Source of the DNA: Cololabis saira
Lineage: Eukaryota > Chordata > Actinopteri > Beloniformes > Belonidae
DNA: 64,000 nt
Direction of reading: 5' to 3'
Assembly: GCF_033807715.1 (NCBI RefSeq)
Contig: NC_084590.1
Span: forward strand, 3,820,501-3,884,500
Shown here: in pieces, positions 10,016 through 20,754 of the stretch
How the letters are laid out: the number at the start of each line of letters is the position of its first letter
How positions within the stretch are numbered: position 1 is the first letter of the stretch
Notes under the pieces: generated by a model
The model's input: only the letters and a program-made list of their open reading frames with translations
What the model was told of the DNA's origin: nothing
Database searches by the model: none
Translations under genes and position numbers: made by a program

Positions 10016-10993
10016 ACAAAATGCAGAATACTGATTTTGATCAATCCTCAGTATCTGGTCCAAGGAACTTGAACATGTGGAGAGGCTGAGGAACCATGAA
10101 ATCTTAGTCAACAACCTTAATGCCTGAGGCATGGCTGGCCCTGGCCGACCCCAACTGTAGTCTCTGTAATCCCACTTTCTTAGTTAAGATGTAACTGCAG
10201 AGTGACATTCAGCTCTGCATGGACAAAACAATCAAATCATCATCTGCTCTCTTAAGCTGAAAATGTTTTCTGATGAGAAAATTAAGAAAGCATGGCTAAA
10301 TAAGATGATAGTGACCACATTACCTTGCTCTTATTATATCTTATTGATCTCAACAAACACCCTCCTCTGATCTACAGCTTTATTTGAATCCCCCTGCTAC
10401 TACCAATACATGCCACCCATCTTCTCCCGTATCCTCCTATTGCACTACCAGCCCCAGCAGGAGGAGGAACTCAATTACCCAGTGCTCACACAGGTCCTAA
10501 CTAGAACACACTGACTGTACATTTTTCATCCAGCACTTTAGTAGGAGGTCGAGAGAGGAGAGCCAGGGTAGAAAAAGGAGGGAGTGTACAGCACGAGGAG
10601 GGATGATGTTTTTGTATTGTGGGATGAGTCTCCCGCAGTGGCTACAGATAGTCGTAGATGACAGTGGATGTTGTTAAAGGTGAGGAGGGGGCAACTGGAA
10701 TTAAATTTTAGCCCTGGGTTGTCTGCCCTCCATGGAGAGAGAGTGAGAGAGAGAGCGAGTAAGAGGAGTGTGTATGTAAGTGAGTGCATTTGTGTGTGTG
10801 CACTCAGAGGGGGATGGTAATATGAACCAGTAATGGAAAAGAGTTCTCAATCATCTCTCTCCCAGTCAGTCTAAGGTCTTCTTATCAGGACACTACCTTC
10901 ATTGTGACATTTAAAATATTAATTAATTATATGGCTGACTTGATGAGCTTCCCCTGATGCTTATATCCAGAACACATGCACCAAGACAGGGAT

Positions 10994-10994
<1 letters not shown>
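10016..10994. other. No gene recognised
   Basis: Unique-looking sequence with a purine-rich GAGAGAGTGAGAGAG patch near 10735-10760. No element ends or coding signatures are seen. Confidence 0.4.

Positions 10995-11089
<95 letters not shown>
10995..11089. repeat. (CA)n microsatellite
   Basis: About 95 bp of uninterrupted CA dinucleotides. The long alternating TH or CV frames here come from the repeat. Confidence 0.98.
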
Positions 11090-11091
<2 letters not shown>

Positions 11092-12945
11092 TTTGAGGGC
11101 GTGAGTGTTGGATATGTTATGGCCTATTGTGTGACTGTATCTATGATGTTGGACCTTGCTCAAAATTATGAAGAAATGATTTATGTAGATGTGGTCCTCT
11201 AGCCTCTGAATTACTTATGGGAAAGTTTTTTTTCTACCAAGTCATCCTTGAATATATATTTTAAGTTTAATCATATAAAATCCAAGAGCTTCTCTGTTAT
11301 TTTGGTGTGTAGAAACAGTGCTATGCTTTCAAGGAAGCTGATTGGGAGGTGTAAGAATAAACCTAAAATATTGAAACAATCGTGGTCTGGAACCATGATC
11401 TTACAACCATAGTTATTTTTTTCTTTTTCTTTTTCCAGTAGTATATGGGAATATTTAAAAGGAAATGTTTGACATTTTAGTAAATACACATATTGCCAAA
11501 CTAGTTTATCCTGAATGGCCTCTTTTTTTCTGCCTCTACTTTCTGCTTTCTGACAAAACTGAGATTATTTAATTTGCCTGTCACTATTGCAGAAAATCTG
11601 AAATTGAACCATCTGAATCTCTGGTGTTCTTCTGGTTTAGTCTCTCCAGCTGCCTCTTCACCTGACTCCTAGAGACAGGGCATTTTTAGATTGGATCCTG
11701 CTAATATCACTGGATGATGAACGCATATTTAACGCACGTTGGTAAAATAAACGCAAGGCGTGTTATTTGTTGCCTCGGGCCTGAAGGCAAGTTGAGGGAA
11801 GGGAAGGCGAGTCGAGAGGCATTATGCTCGAAACAAAACGTAACGTAGAAAACGTAGAATGACGTATTGTCCCCACATCAGCAAGATTCATACACCGTCA
11901 GACAGGGGACATTTTCAAAAAGAGGATGGATCAACATTGGGATGAGCTTTCTTATGCCAGATTTAGCCTCTTGCAAACCCCTGGTTTGTCATTTTTTGTG
12001 TACACTTGTTCAAACAATGGACCATCCTATGTGGTTCTGGACATAGGCCGGTTTATGGGGTCCTCGTCTCTGAGGCTGAGAAGCTTGCGGATGTCCCCGT
12101 CTCCCCAGTTACTCATCTTGCAAATATAGATCCTACCTGTGATGTCCTGCTGCTGCTGTTACTCTCATCAGCTGTTTCCTTGTTTTATAAAATAAAAATT
12201 AATACATAAATTAATAAAAATTCCCCTGGTGGGTTGTACTCAGGTTACGTGATCAATAAACCCCTCCAACAACCCACCGCATAAGTCCTGTTTACATTAG
12301 ACCTGACCTGCGGTTAACAGCACCCTCGGAGGTGAGTTATCCGCAGGGCAGCTGAAGACGCCACCCTGCATCTGTTAATGTAAAAGGGGCAAACGACACG
12401 CTAGATCCGTGCGTTAAACATGGGGTATCCACAATGTAAAAGGGGCTACAGACAGACTGACAGAAATGGGAGGCATTAGGGCCTCCAGTTTCTAACAGTA
12501 TGGTTGGAGATAAAGAAATGGGGCTGCACCACGATCCATGACCAAGGTGGAAGATGAGATGGTTGAGGTCTTAGGGAGAGGCTGTGGGTCATGGGAGGCT
12601 GAAAAGTTCTATTTTGGCAGCCGGCCATGTGACGAGGATGCTGAGCCACCTTCTTGTTTGAACTTATTGAGGAATGTGTACAGTTTGTTGGCTTTGTCCA
12701 CACCTCCGTCTCTCTGATCCCTTTTCTCTCTCTGATTCCCTTCTGAATCCTATTATCTTTTTCATCCCTGACCACACCTCTTCAATTTTTCAACTGGAAC
12801 TTGCTCCCCAGTGGTGTCATTCTTGAATGAACTGATCTGGATGACCAAATCTTTCAAAGGAACCAGAATGAGAGGCAACATGTGTCAGTCTCATTGCGTT
12901 TGTTCGTTGCAGAGAGAGCTGCTTTTTCAGCCACTTTTAGTTACT
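11090..12945. other. No gene recognised
   Basis: No coding signature could be supported. The 67-codon frame from 11926 has no motif I recognise. The words 'aatgtaaaaggggc' occur twice near 12375 and 12435, suggesting a small unclassified repeat. Confidence 0.4.
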
Positions 12946-12949
12946 TTAG

Positions 12950-13045
12950 ACCAGGGGTGGGCAGTTAATTTTTCAATGGAGCCACATGAGAACCAGAAAT
13001 ATTATGGAGGGCCGGATCAAAAGGCTGAACTAAATTCTACATAAT
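12950..13045 (+). mobile_element. hAT-like terminal fragment
   Basis: The segment begins CCAGGGGTGGGCAGTTAATT and continues with 'ggagccacatgagaacc' and 'ggagggccggatcaaaag'. This matches the usual left end of fish hAT/Charlie-type elements (CAGGGGTGGGCAA...GGGCCA.AT). The opposite end is not recognised nearby. Confidence 0.55.
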
Positions 13046-14146
13046 ATTAATTGTATTTCTTTATAAAAGGCAGTAAATAGCTTATTTTGACACTGTTGGT
13101 AAGAGTATGTTATGATTAAGCAATGTAAATGAAAAGGTTGTCTTAGAAAAAATTACATCTAATCAATAGACTTTCCCAAAACAATGGTTAACAAAATATG
13201 AATGTTCTTACCCTTTGTGAATCATTATATCAGAATCATTTTCAGTCACATGAACCCCCAAATACATTTTGAGAATCACATATTGTTGAAAAGTGGTTCT
13301 TAACTTTCTACAGACATCACAATGCCGTATTTCTACTCCAAATAATAAGCAAGTTACATTCAATTCAATTCAATTCAATTTTATTTATATAGCGTCTAAT
13401 ACAACAGAGTTGTCTCTAGACGCTTTACAGAGACCCATACCCAGAACATGACCCCCGAGCAGTTATTACATAAACAATGGCAGGTAAAAACTCCCCTAGT
13501 GGGAGAAAAACCTTAAGCCAAACAGTGGCAAGGAAAAACTCCCCTTTAGGAGGGAAGAAACCTTGAGCAGGACCAGGCTCATAAGGGGGGACCCTCCTGC
13601 CGAGGGCCAGACTGGTGGGTCAGGGACGGCAACAGCACAGCAGGCAGGTGGAAGCAGCAACGGGATGACCGGGGGTGGGGACCGCAGGCCAGCACACAGC
13701 TCCCGAAGCTCCGGCCCAATCAGCAAGTCCCAGGTTGGGGTGCAGGGTCAGGAAAAGACTTGTGCTCCGTAATGCAAGCTACAAGCCACCCACGGCCACC
13801 TGCAGGACAAAAGAGAGAAAAGGGAGGAGAAGGGGGGGCCAGCAACGGGATGACCAGGGGTGGGGACCGCAGGCCAGCACGCAGCTCCCGAAGCTCCGGC
13901 CCAATCAGCAAGTCCCAGGTTGGGGTGCAGGGTCGGGGAAAGACTTGTGCTCCGTAATGCAAGCTACAAGCCACCCACGACCACCTGCAGGTTCCGGTGT
14001 CCGGCAAAGGATGCTGCAACATGGACAAAAGAGAGAAAAGGGAGGAGAAGGGGGGGCCAGCACAAGAAACCACAGGAGCGACTCTGACACACTAAAGTTT
14101 ACACTACCTAGAGATTTACCAACACCAGCTAGAGGTTTACTAAACA

Positions 14147-17100
14147 CTAACTATAGGCTTTACTAAACAGAAATGTTTTAAGTTTAGTTTTAAAGGTGGA
14201 GGTGGTGTCAGCCCCCTTAACCCAGATTGGAAGTTGGTTCCATAGTAGTGGCGCCTGATAGCAGAACGCCCGCCCTCCAAATCTACATTTAGATACTCTA
14301 GGAACTACAAGTAAACCTGCACTCTGAGAACGGAGAGCTCTGACAGGAACATAAGGCACTATCAGGTCTTGCAAATAATGCGGAGCTAAGCCGTTTTGGG
14401 CTTTATACGCAAGTAATATAATTTTAAATTGGATTCTGAATTTTACGGGTAACCAATGGAGCGACGCTAACACTGGAGAGACGTGGTCTCTCCTGCTAAT
14501 TCCTGTCAGTACTCGTGCTGCTGCATTTTGGATCAGCTGGAGCCTATTCAGCAAATTACTTGGACATCCTGCTAACAACACATTACAGTAATCTAGTCTA
14601 GAAGATACAAACGCATGAACTAGTTTTTCTGCATCACTCTGTGAGAGGATTTTCCTAATCTTTGCAATATTACGGAGATGGAAAAAGGCTATTTTACAAA
14701 CCTGATTGACATATGGTTTAAACGACAAATCCTGATCGAAAATAACACCAAGATTTCTCACAGTTGCACTGGAAGCCATCGCAACACCATCTAATCCCTT
14801 CCTAAGATGCTCTGGACCAAGAATGATAACCTTTGTTTTATCTGAATTTAGAAGCAGGAAATTTCTGGACATCCAGTCCTTGATGTCCCTAAGACATGCC
14901 TGAAGTTTAACTAACGGTTCTGTTTCATCCGGCTTCATAGACAAATAGAGCTGCGTATCATCAGCATAACAATGAAAGTGTATGCCGTGATTCTGGATTA
15001 TACTTCCCAACGGCTGCATGTATAAACTGAACAAGATTGGCCCTAGCACTGAACCCTGCGGAACACCATAACAGACCCTTGACTGTTCTGAAGAAACCTC
15101 ATGTACATGAACAAACTGGAACCTGTCAGATAGGTATGATTTAAACCAACATAGAGCTGTCCCTTTAATCCCAACAACATGCTCTAACCTGTGCAGTAAA
15201 ATGCCATGATCTATAGTGTCAAAAGCAGCACTGAGGTCCAGTAGAACCAGTATGGACACTAATCCCTTATCTGAGGCCATAAGGAGGTCATTCGTGACTC
15301 GAACAAGTGCTGTCTCTGTGCTATGATGCATTCTGAACCCTGACTGAAAGACTTCAAACAGATAATTTCTATACAAATAGTCACATAACTGGCTTGAAAC
15401 TGCCTTTTCCAGAATTTTAGACACAAATGGAAGGTTGGAAATTGGTCTATAATTAGCTAAGGTGTCTGGGTCAAGAGAAGGTTTTTTAAGTAAAGGTTTA
15501 ATTACTGCGACTTTGAAAACCTGTGGTACATATCCTAAACTTAGGGATAAGTTAATTTGGTCCAGTATTGTCGTACCAATAAGAGAAAAAATATGTTTGA
15601 ATAGTCGAGTCGGGATGGGGTCTAACATACATGTGGTTGACTTAGCTCTATTAACGAGTGAAGTCAGCTCAGGGAGGTCTATAGGATCAAAACAGTCTAG
15701 AGACAAGTCAGAGCCTAGGGAAGTCGCTAAAGCTGAAGAAACACCTACAACCGGCTGGTTGATTTCTTCTCTAATTCTCGCGATTTTACTGTTGAAGAAG
15801 CCCATAAAGTCCTCACTACTGAGAGCTGCAGGAATGCACGGCTCAACAGAGTTGTGACTCTTTGTCAGCCTGGCTACAGTGCTGAACAGAAAACGTGGGT
15901 TACTTTTGTTATCCTCTATCAACGTTGAATAATAAGCTGTTCTGGCTTTGCAAATGGCTTTTTTATATACTATTAGAATATCTTTCCATTCACGATGAGA
16001 GTCTACAGACCTACAAGAGTACCACTTCCTTTCCATTTTACGCACGTTTTGTTTCAACATGCGGATATCTGAATTATACCAGGGAGTTAAGCTCCTGTGG
16101 CTAGAAACCCTCCTTTTCAAAGGAGCAACTTCATCTAAAGCTGAATGCAACAAATCAGCAGTGTTACTAGCAAGGAAATCAACATCTGCAGAGGTAGAAC
16201 CCAGGTCACTGGCCTCGACTACATCACTATTTCGCACTGTCGTAAGATAAGCAATGGCCTCCCTAAATTTAACAATAACTTCATCAGACAAACATCTGCT
16301 AAAATAATACCTCCTATTTTGCACTTCAACATCAACAAAATTAAATTCAAACGTTATTAAGTAATGGTCGGATAAAAGGGAGTTTACAGGTGACACCAAC
16401 AGACCATCAGTTTCAACACCGTAGGTGAGAACGAGATCGAGAGTATGATTAAAACAGTGCGTCGGTTTATCCACTTTTTGTGAGATACCCATTGATTCTA
16501 GAAGAGAATCGAAGGCTAATTTAAGATTATCGCTTTCAACATCCATATGAATGTTAAAATCACCCACTATGATGAATTTATCTGTGCTGATCAATAATCC
16601 AGAAAGGAAATCTGAAAATTCAGACAAAAACTCCAGATACGCACCAGCAGGGGGCCGGTACACTACCACTAACACAACTGGCTTCTCTGATTTCCGGCTC
16701 GGAAATTTCAGACCAAGCATGAGGCTTTCAAATGTATTATAGTTGCACTTAGGTTCAATTTTTGTTTGGAGACCGGAGTTATAAATTGCTGCGACTCCTC
16801 CGCCTCGGCCCGTGCTTCTAGGAATGTGATGATTAAAGTAGCCGGGCGGAGTTGATTCATTCAAACTAACATACTCTTCCTCCTGTAACCATGTTTCTGT
16901 TAAGCAGAAAATATCACTCCTGCTCTCTGTAATTATATCATTTACTAACAGAGACTTAGAGCTTAATGATCGTATATTTAGTAGTCCGCATCTAATTTTT
17001 CGGTCTGTAATTGGTACCAAATGTACATTGGTTTTAATTTTTACAAGGTTATCTTGGTTAACGCCTCTATAACGCTGCACCTGGTGAACTTTTGGAGGGC

Positions 17101-17503
17101 GGGGAACTGCAACCACTTCTATTTTGCTAGGCACCTGGCCAGAGTCGCCAATATCATGTAATCCTACAGTTTTAGAGTCGCTAATTACATAATGCAATCC
17201 TACAGTTTTGTTGGCAGGCGTTGGTCCTTGAGAAGCAACAGATGTGTCGCTGAGTGGGGAAAAACGGTTAGACACATGAAGCGGGTGGTGGTGTTCTGTG
17301 AGCCCTTTAAGACTACCCTTCCTCCGAACCGTCACCCAGCTGCCCTGCTTGGCCGGCTGCCGGGGAGCTGCAGGGGAGCGGTTACGCTCAGCTGCTACGG
17401 GCCGGTCCGCAGAGGATTCTATCGGACTATGGTCTAGTTGGCCAAACCGGACCTCTAACTGACTAAGCCTCGCCTCCAGCCCTGTTAAACTACAGCTCTG
17501 CAT
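14147..17503 (-). CDS. L2/Maui LINE ORF2 protein: endonuclease-reverse transcriptase
   Basis: An uninterrupted 1118-residue frame starts at an ATG 21 nt after the ORF1 stop. Approximate domains: a low-complexity linker to residue 165; an APE-type endonuclease at 170-390 (LLNIRSL, FCLTETWL, GDFNIHMD and SDHYLITF hold its catalytic residues); a basic connector; and a reverse transcriptase at about 650-900 (NYRPISNLPFVSKILEK, LLDLSAAFDTIDH, YGVPQGSVLGPILF, catalytic FHCYADDTQLY, LNSDKTKVIIL). A 200-residue C-terminal region (LGVIFDQDLSF, NAAARVLTG, LHWLPV) is typical of L2/CR1-group LINEs. The protein would nick chromosomal DNA and copy its RNA there. With no visible stop or frameshift, ORF2 may still be functional, although the truncated ORF1 makes the copy unlikely to be autonomous. 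Confidence 0.85.
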   Translation of the reverse strand: MQSCSLTGLEARLSQLEVRFGQLDHSPIESSADRPVAAERNRSPAAPRQPAKQGSWVTVRRKGSLKGLTEHHHPLHVSNRFSPLSDTSVASQGPTPANKTVGLHYVISDSKTVGLHDIGDSGQVPSKIEVVAVPRPPKVHQVQRYRGVNQDNLVKIKTNVHLVPITDRKIRCGLLNIRSLSSKSLLVNDIITESRSDIFCLTETWLQEEEYVSLNESTPPGYFNHHIPRSTGRGGGVAAIYNSGLQTKIEPKCNYNTFESLMLGLKFPSRKSEKPVVLVVVYRPPAGAYLEFLSEFSDFLSGLLISTDKFIIVGDFNIHMDVESDNLKLAFDSLLESMGISQKVDKPTHCFNHTLDLVLTYGVETDGLLVSPVNSLLSDHYLITFEFNFVDVEVQNRRYYFSRCLSDEVIVKFREAIAYLTTVRNSDVVEASDLGSTSADVDFLASNTADLLHSALDEVAPLKRRVSSHRSLTPWYNSDIRMLKQNVRKMERKWYSCRSVDSHREWKDILIVYKKAICKARTAYYSTLIEDNKSNPRFLFSTVARLTKSHNSVEPCIPAALSSEDFMGFFNSKIARIREEINQPVVGVSSALATSLGSDLSLDCFDPIDLPELTSLVNRAKSTTCMLDPIPTRLFKHIFSLIGTTILDQINLSLSLGYVPQVFKVAVIKPLLKKPSLDPDTLANYRPISNLPFVSKILEKAVSSQLCDYLYRNYLFEVFQSGFRMHHSTETALVRVTNDLLMASDKGLVSILVLLDLSAAFDTIDHGILLHRLEHVVGIKGTALCWFKSYLSDRFQFVHVHEVSSEQSRVCYGVPQGSVLGPILFSLYMQPLGSIIQNHGIHFHCYADDTQLYLSMKPDETEPLVKLQACLRDIKDWMSRNFLLLNSDKTKVIILGPEHLRKGLDGVAMASSATVRNLGVIFDQDLSFKPYVNQVCKIAFFHLRNIAKIRKILSQSDAEKLVHAFVSSRLDYCNVLLAGCPSNLLNRLQLIQNAAARVLTGISRRDHVSPVLASLHWLPVKFRIQFKIILLAYKAQNGLAPHYLQDLIVPYVPVRALRSQSAGLLVVPRVSKCRFGGRAFCYQAPLLWNQLPIWVKGADTTSTFKTKLKTFLFSKAYS

Positions 17504-17524
17504 CCTGGCCTGGACCCTGCATTG

Positions 17525-17755
17525 TCAGGGGGAGTGTCTAATAACATTGGCCAGATTTCTAGACATAAGAGCTGCACCATCCCGGGTGGGATGAATGCCG
17601 TCCCTTCTAATCAGACCGGGCTTTCCCCAGAATGTCTCCCAGTTGTCAATAAAGTCCACGTCGTTTTCTGAACACCACTGAGACAACCAGCGGCGGAGCG
17701 AGAGCATGCGACTAAACATGTCATCGCTGGTCAACATGTCATCGCTGGTCATCAT
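17525..17755 (-). pseudogene. L2/Maui LINE ORF1, C-terminal SGNH/esterase-like part (5'-truncated)
   Basis: The 76-codon frame holds [36 protein letters not shown] and [10 protein letters not shown]. The D-G-I-H-P block is the Asp-x-x-His catalytic signature at the C-terminus of SGNH (GDSL-type) hydrolases, a domain known in ORF1 of CR1/L2-group LINEs in fish. The N-terminal serine block and everything before it are missing because the element is truncated near 17755. A short direct repeat (CATGTCATCGCTGGTCA twice) sits at the truncation point, and the initiating methionines there are probably not the natural start. The stop lies 21 nt before ORF2. Confidence 0.65.
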
Positions 17756-18030
17756 ATTATAATAATATTGCCTACATTATTTGTATAATCACCTCATTTG
17801 TTTTTTCAATCTGACATTGTTCGCCGTTAGATTTATGCAAAATCCATTGAAAATCAGGCCAGTTTGTTCCATTTCAGTCCCAGTGTGTCCATGCACACAT
17901 TTACCTCTGTGGACAGATCGCTCCCTGTTATCGCCCCTTTCGTTGAGCACATTGCTGGCAGCTCCTCCGTAAATGAAGTCCACATTCAGTCCATGCATGA
18001 GGTGAAACAACAAAATATGTTTATTTTGTT
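17756..18030. other. No gene recognised
   Basis: Short AT-rich spacer between the L2/Maui 5' end and the Rex3-like fragment. No element signature is seen. Confidence 0.4.
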
Positions 18031-18042
18031 CCATCATTCCCT

Positions 18043-18595
18043 GGAATGATGGAGCGTGAGATTGACCGACGGATCGGCGCAGCATCCGCAGTTATGCGGT
18101 AGATGTACCGGACCGTCGTGGTGAAGAAGGAGCTGAGTCGAAAGGCGAAGCTCTCGATTTACCTGTCAATGTACGCACCTACCCTCACCTCTGGTCATGA
18201 ACTTTAGGTAATGACCGAAAGGACAAGATCGCGGATACAAGCGGCCGAGATGAGTTTCCTCCGCAGGGTGGCTGGACGCTCCCTTAGAGATGGTGAGGAG
18301 TTCCGTCACCCGGGAGGAGCTCGGAGTCGAGCAGCTGCTCCTTCACATTGAGAGGAGTCAGCTGAGGTGGCTTGGGCATCTGTATCGGATCCTCCTGGAC
18401 GCCTCCCTAGGGAGGTGTTCCAGGCATGTCCCACCGGGAGGAGACCCCGGGGAAGACCCAGGACACGCTGGAGAGACTATGTCTCTCAGCTGGCCTGAGA
18501 ACGTCTCGGACTCCCCTCGGAAGAGCTGGAGGAAGTGTCTGGGGTGAAGGAAGTCTGGGCATCCCTGTTGAGGCCATGGATGTATTATATAACTG
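18043..18595 (+). pseudogene. RTE-clade (Rex3-like) LINE, C-terminal RT region
   Basis: Interrupted plus-strand frames encode the final part of a Rex3/RTE-like polyprotein: the GAASAVM-like start, a KKELSRKAKLSIYLSMYAPT segment, RIQAAEMSFLRRVAGRSLR, VRSSVTREELGVEQLLLHIE, RSQLRWLGHLYRI and a final EELEEV-like stretch. It is a decayed fragment. The element's very end and GATG tail are not reached. At its left edge is a 22-nt perfect inverted repeat (18031-18052) whose right arm is the first element sequence. Confidence 0.65.
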
Positions 18596-18830
18596 GATAC
18601 AGGATCGAAAATGGCCGCCCATTCATTTCAATGCATTCTGCTCACCCAGCGCATCCGCCGAAAAAATGTCTGACTTCCTGGTTTACTTCCTGGTACACGG
18701 GCCCATAGAGCATGCGCAGTTGAGTCACCTCCCATGATGCTCTGGGGCCTCCCATCATGCCCCGGGGCAATGTGAACGAGCGCTGCGCGCTCTGGACAAG
18801 CGCTGCGCGCTCATGAGTCCTTCAGACCGG
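18596..18830 (+). repeat. Unclassified dispersed-repeat segment
   Basis: The wording 'ggccgcccattcatttcaatgca', 'tgacttcctggtttacttcc' and 'gggcccatagagcatgcgcag' is, from memory, part of a widespread non-coding fish repeat. Near 18780-18815 it holds two copies of GCGCTGCGCGCTC, the first within the 15-nt inverted repeat GAGCGCTGCGCGCTC. Confidence 0.35.
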
Positions 18831-19680
18831 TAATGATAGATGTACACAATGAAATTAGGGATTTATAGGGCAAATCAACCGATGCTGTTCTCAAACTCAT
18901 GGTTATAGACTATACATGGTTCATTTGTGTGTTTTTTTTAATTAAAGATAAAACGAGTCATTTTTATTTAAGATGAGACACCCCAGGTTAATAGGCTAAA
19001 ATAGGGTAAAAATGTAAATAGCAGGTATCACCATGAAACTTCCCAAGTTTATTACTTACATTAAGACAAATATTTTTTGTATTACAAGTTTTGTCAAGTA
19101 TTATGTTTAAATATGTCAAATATTATGTTTAAATGTGGTTAATTTGTGGAGTTTAATTTTTTTGAGTAAGGATAAAACGAGTCATCTTTATAAAAACAAA
19201 CAAACAAAAAAACACATGGGATTCCCCACAATAACACAAGCTGTCATATGCTATTTATCTATATACCTTTGGGTAAATCTTTTTGTCTATTAATGATCGT
19301 GCAGTCCGAATGTTAGGCGTAATTAACTTTGCATTTTCTCTGATTCTTTTACAGCTTCTGGGCTCACATTAAGTGTTATTCCTGCCTGATATCTTATTTT
19401 CACAAACCATACACCGTTGGCTACAACGGAAATGTTTAAGTACAAGAATGACAAACCATTATTATTCTTGCTATTAAACATTTCCGTCTGTGATCCCCCT
19501 GGTCAGGGCGTTAGACCGAGTGTGACCTGAGCGTCCCACCTGAGCTCTGTGCCATAGCGCGCAGCTCCAGCTCAATGAATGACAGAGGGTCTCCTGCTCA
19601 GCTGCTGCTCAACACTGATCAGAGCAGCTCCCCCTCGTTTACTGAGGTTTTATTATAAACCCAATGTCTTTTGTCATGGA
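18831..19680. other. No gene recognised; short direct repeat
   Basis: AT-rich. The phrase 'ataaaacgagtcat' occurs twice, at about 18948 and 19173, each with similar flanks, giving a loose direct repeat of about 225 bp spacing. No coding or terminal signals are seen. Confidence 0.4.
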
Positions 19681-19689
19681 AAAAAAAAT

Positions 19690-20106
19690 TAAGAGACCAC
19701 AAAAACACACCTTTGAGCCGTGTTTTCCACTTTTCTGAGTGATTATTCCGCCGAACGGCTTAGATTCAGCCATGCTCGTTCCCGAGACACACACGACCGC
19801 GCTTTGCGAGTGCACGGACAAAGCCGTGACGTCACGCCCAGAAAGAGACTTTTCTTTGACTTTTCTGGCCGTTATAAAACATTTTTGACGGATATAAAGT
19901 CCATGACTTAAAAATATAGAATACAAAGATTAGTAATTGCCGGTGATTGCAGCTGGAGGTGTCCTGTGAACAGTTTTAGAGGCTTCTCTTTTACTATTGC
20001 GGTCTATGGGAAAAAAGCTTTCTGGGCCCCATGGGATTTTTTGTTGCAGTACCGCGGCTGGCCACTGGAAAAAATCGGCGTGCCTGCTGAGCGCGAGACT
20101 GGGGGC
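19690..20106 (+). repeat. Unclassified dispersed-repeat segment
   Basis: Contains 'attgcggtctatgggaaaaaagc', 'tttctgggccccatggga' and 'ggctggccactgg', which I recall from a common fish repeat that also includes the type of sequence at 18596-18830. The two segments may be ends of one element split by 19-kb-region sequence. Confidence 0.3.
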
Positions 20107-20182
20107 CTGGTTGAGGCTGCTGCCCCCGCGACCCGGGAACGGATAAGCAGAAGAAGATGGATGGATGGATGGATGGTTTATT
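20107..20182 (+). mobile_element. Rex3-like LINE, extreme 3' end with (GATG)n tail
   Basis: Only about 50 bp of the element end (GAGGCTGCTGCCCCCGCGAC, then a 'ggataagcagaagaa' segment) is present, followed by a GATG tail of five units. This is the characteristic Rex3/RTE terminus and the smallest 5'-truncated copy in the window. Confidence 0.65.
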
Positions 20183-20754
20183 TTGTTATTTCCTATTAAC
20201 CTCACGCAGTCATACTCAACTGAAGGACCGTTACATACTCAGGTCTGCTGTAGAAAACACATTTTAGGTCTTATTTCCAAGTCATACGTCAGCTTACAGC
20301 ACAGTTTACATTCCTCATAAGGTCTGATGACGAGAACGGTGCAGAATGAATCATGAAAAAACTATCTATCTATTTGCAGCGCCTTCAGGTCACCCTGGGT
20401 AACTTCGTAGAACAGGATGTGAATATACATCTACTCCGATAGTTTACAGGGGCTGTTGGCTGTTGGATAATGTCTTGCTTGCTAATCTCCACCTAGAACA
20501 CAAAAAACCAAAACCCCCCATCATTTGCTGAGCTTTTAATGCTTTTACACACTGAAGAGGGCAGACAAGAAGCCAAGGTCATGAGAATGGAACAACACTT
20601 GGGTACCTCAAAACAGAGAGCTGTGTCCCACATGCAAACTGTTTGTAACTGCGGTGAGACCCAAGCCGAACCTGATGCTAGTAGCATACATGAGCTAAGG
20701 AAACAAGTTCTTGCTGCAAATCAACCGTGACGCCGTGCGCGAAGCAGAACTGTT

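Larger units (their letters stand above)
13359..17755 (-). mobile_element. Near-complete L2/Maui-type LINE
   Basis: This is the longest and best-preserved element in the window, about 4.4 kb on the minus strand. Reading down in coordinates it has the C-terminal part of ORF1 (17755-17525), a 21-nt gap, an intact ORF2 (17503-14147), a 3' UTR of about 790 bp, and a tail of CAATT/AATTG units at 13359-13378. The 3' UTR includes a tandemly duplicated segment of roughly 190 bp (about 13675-13860 and 13860-14045), shared with the copy at 38325-39222. The 5' end is truncated within ORF1, so it lacks a promoter and the ORF1 start. I could not resolve clear target-site duplications. Confidence 0.85.

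Noticed and set aside
10927..11202. CV-rich and TH-rich frames
   Set aside because: Produced by the (CA)n repeat. The same applies to frames at 33149-33556 and 50864-51280.
13675..14166. 163-codon plus-strand frame and its partners at 38363-38907
   Set aside because: They are antisense or sense readings of the duplicated GC-rich L2/Maui 3' UTR, whose repetition makes the frames look long.
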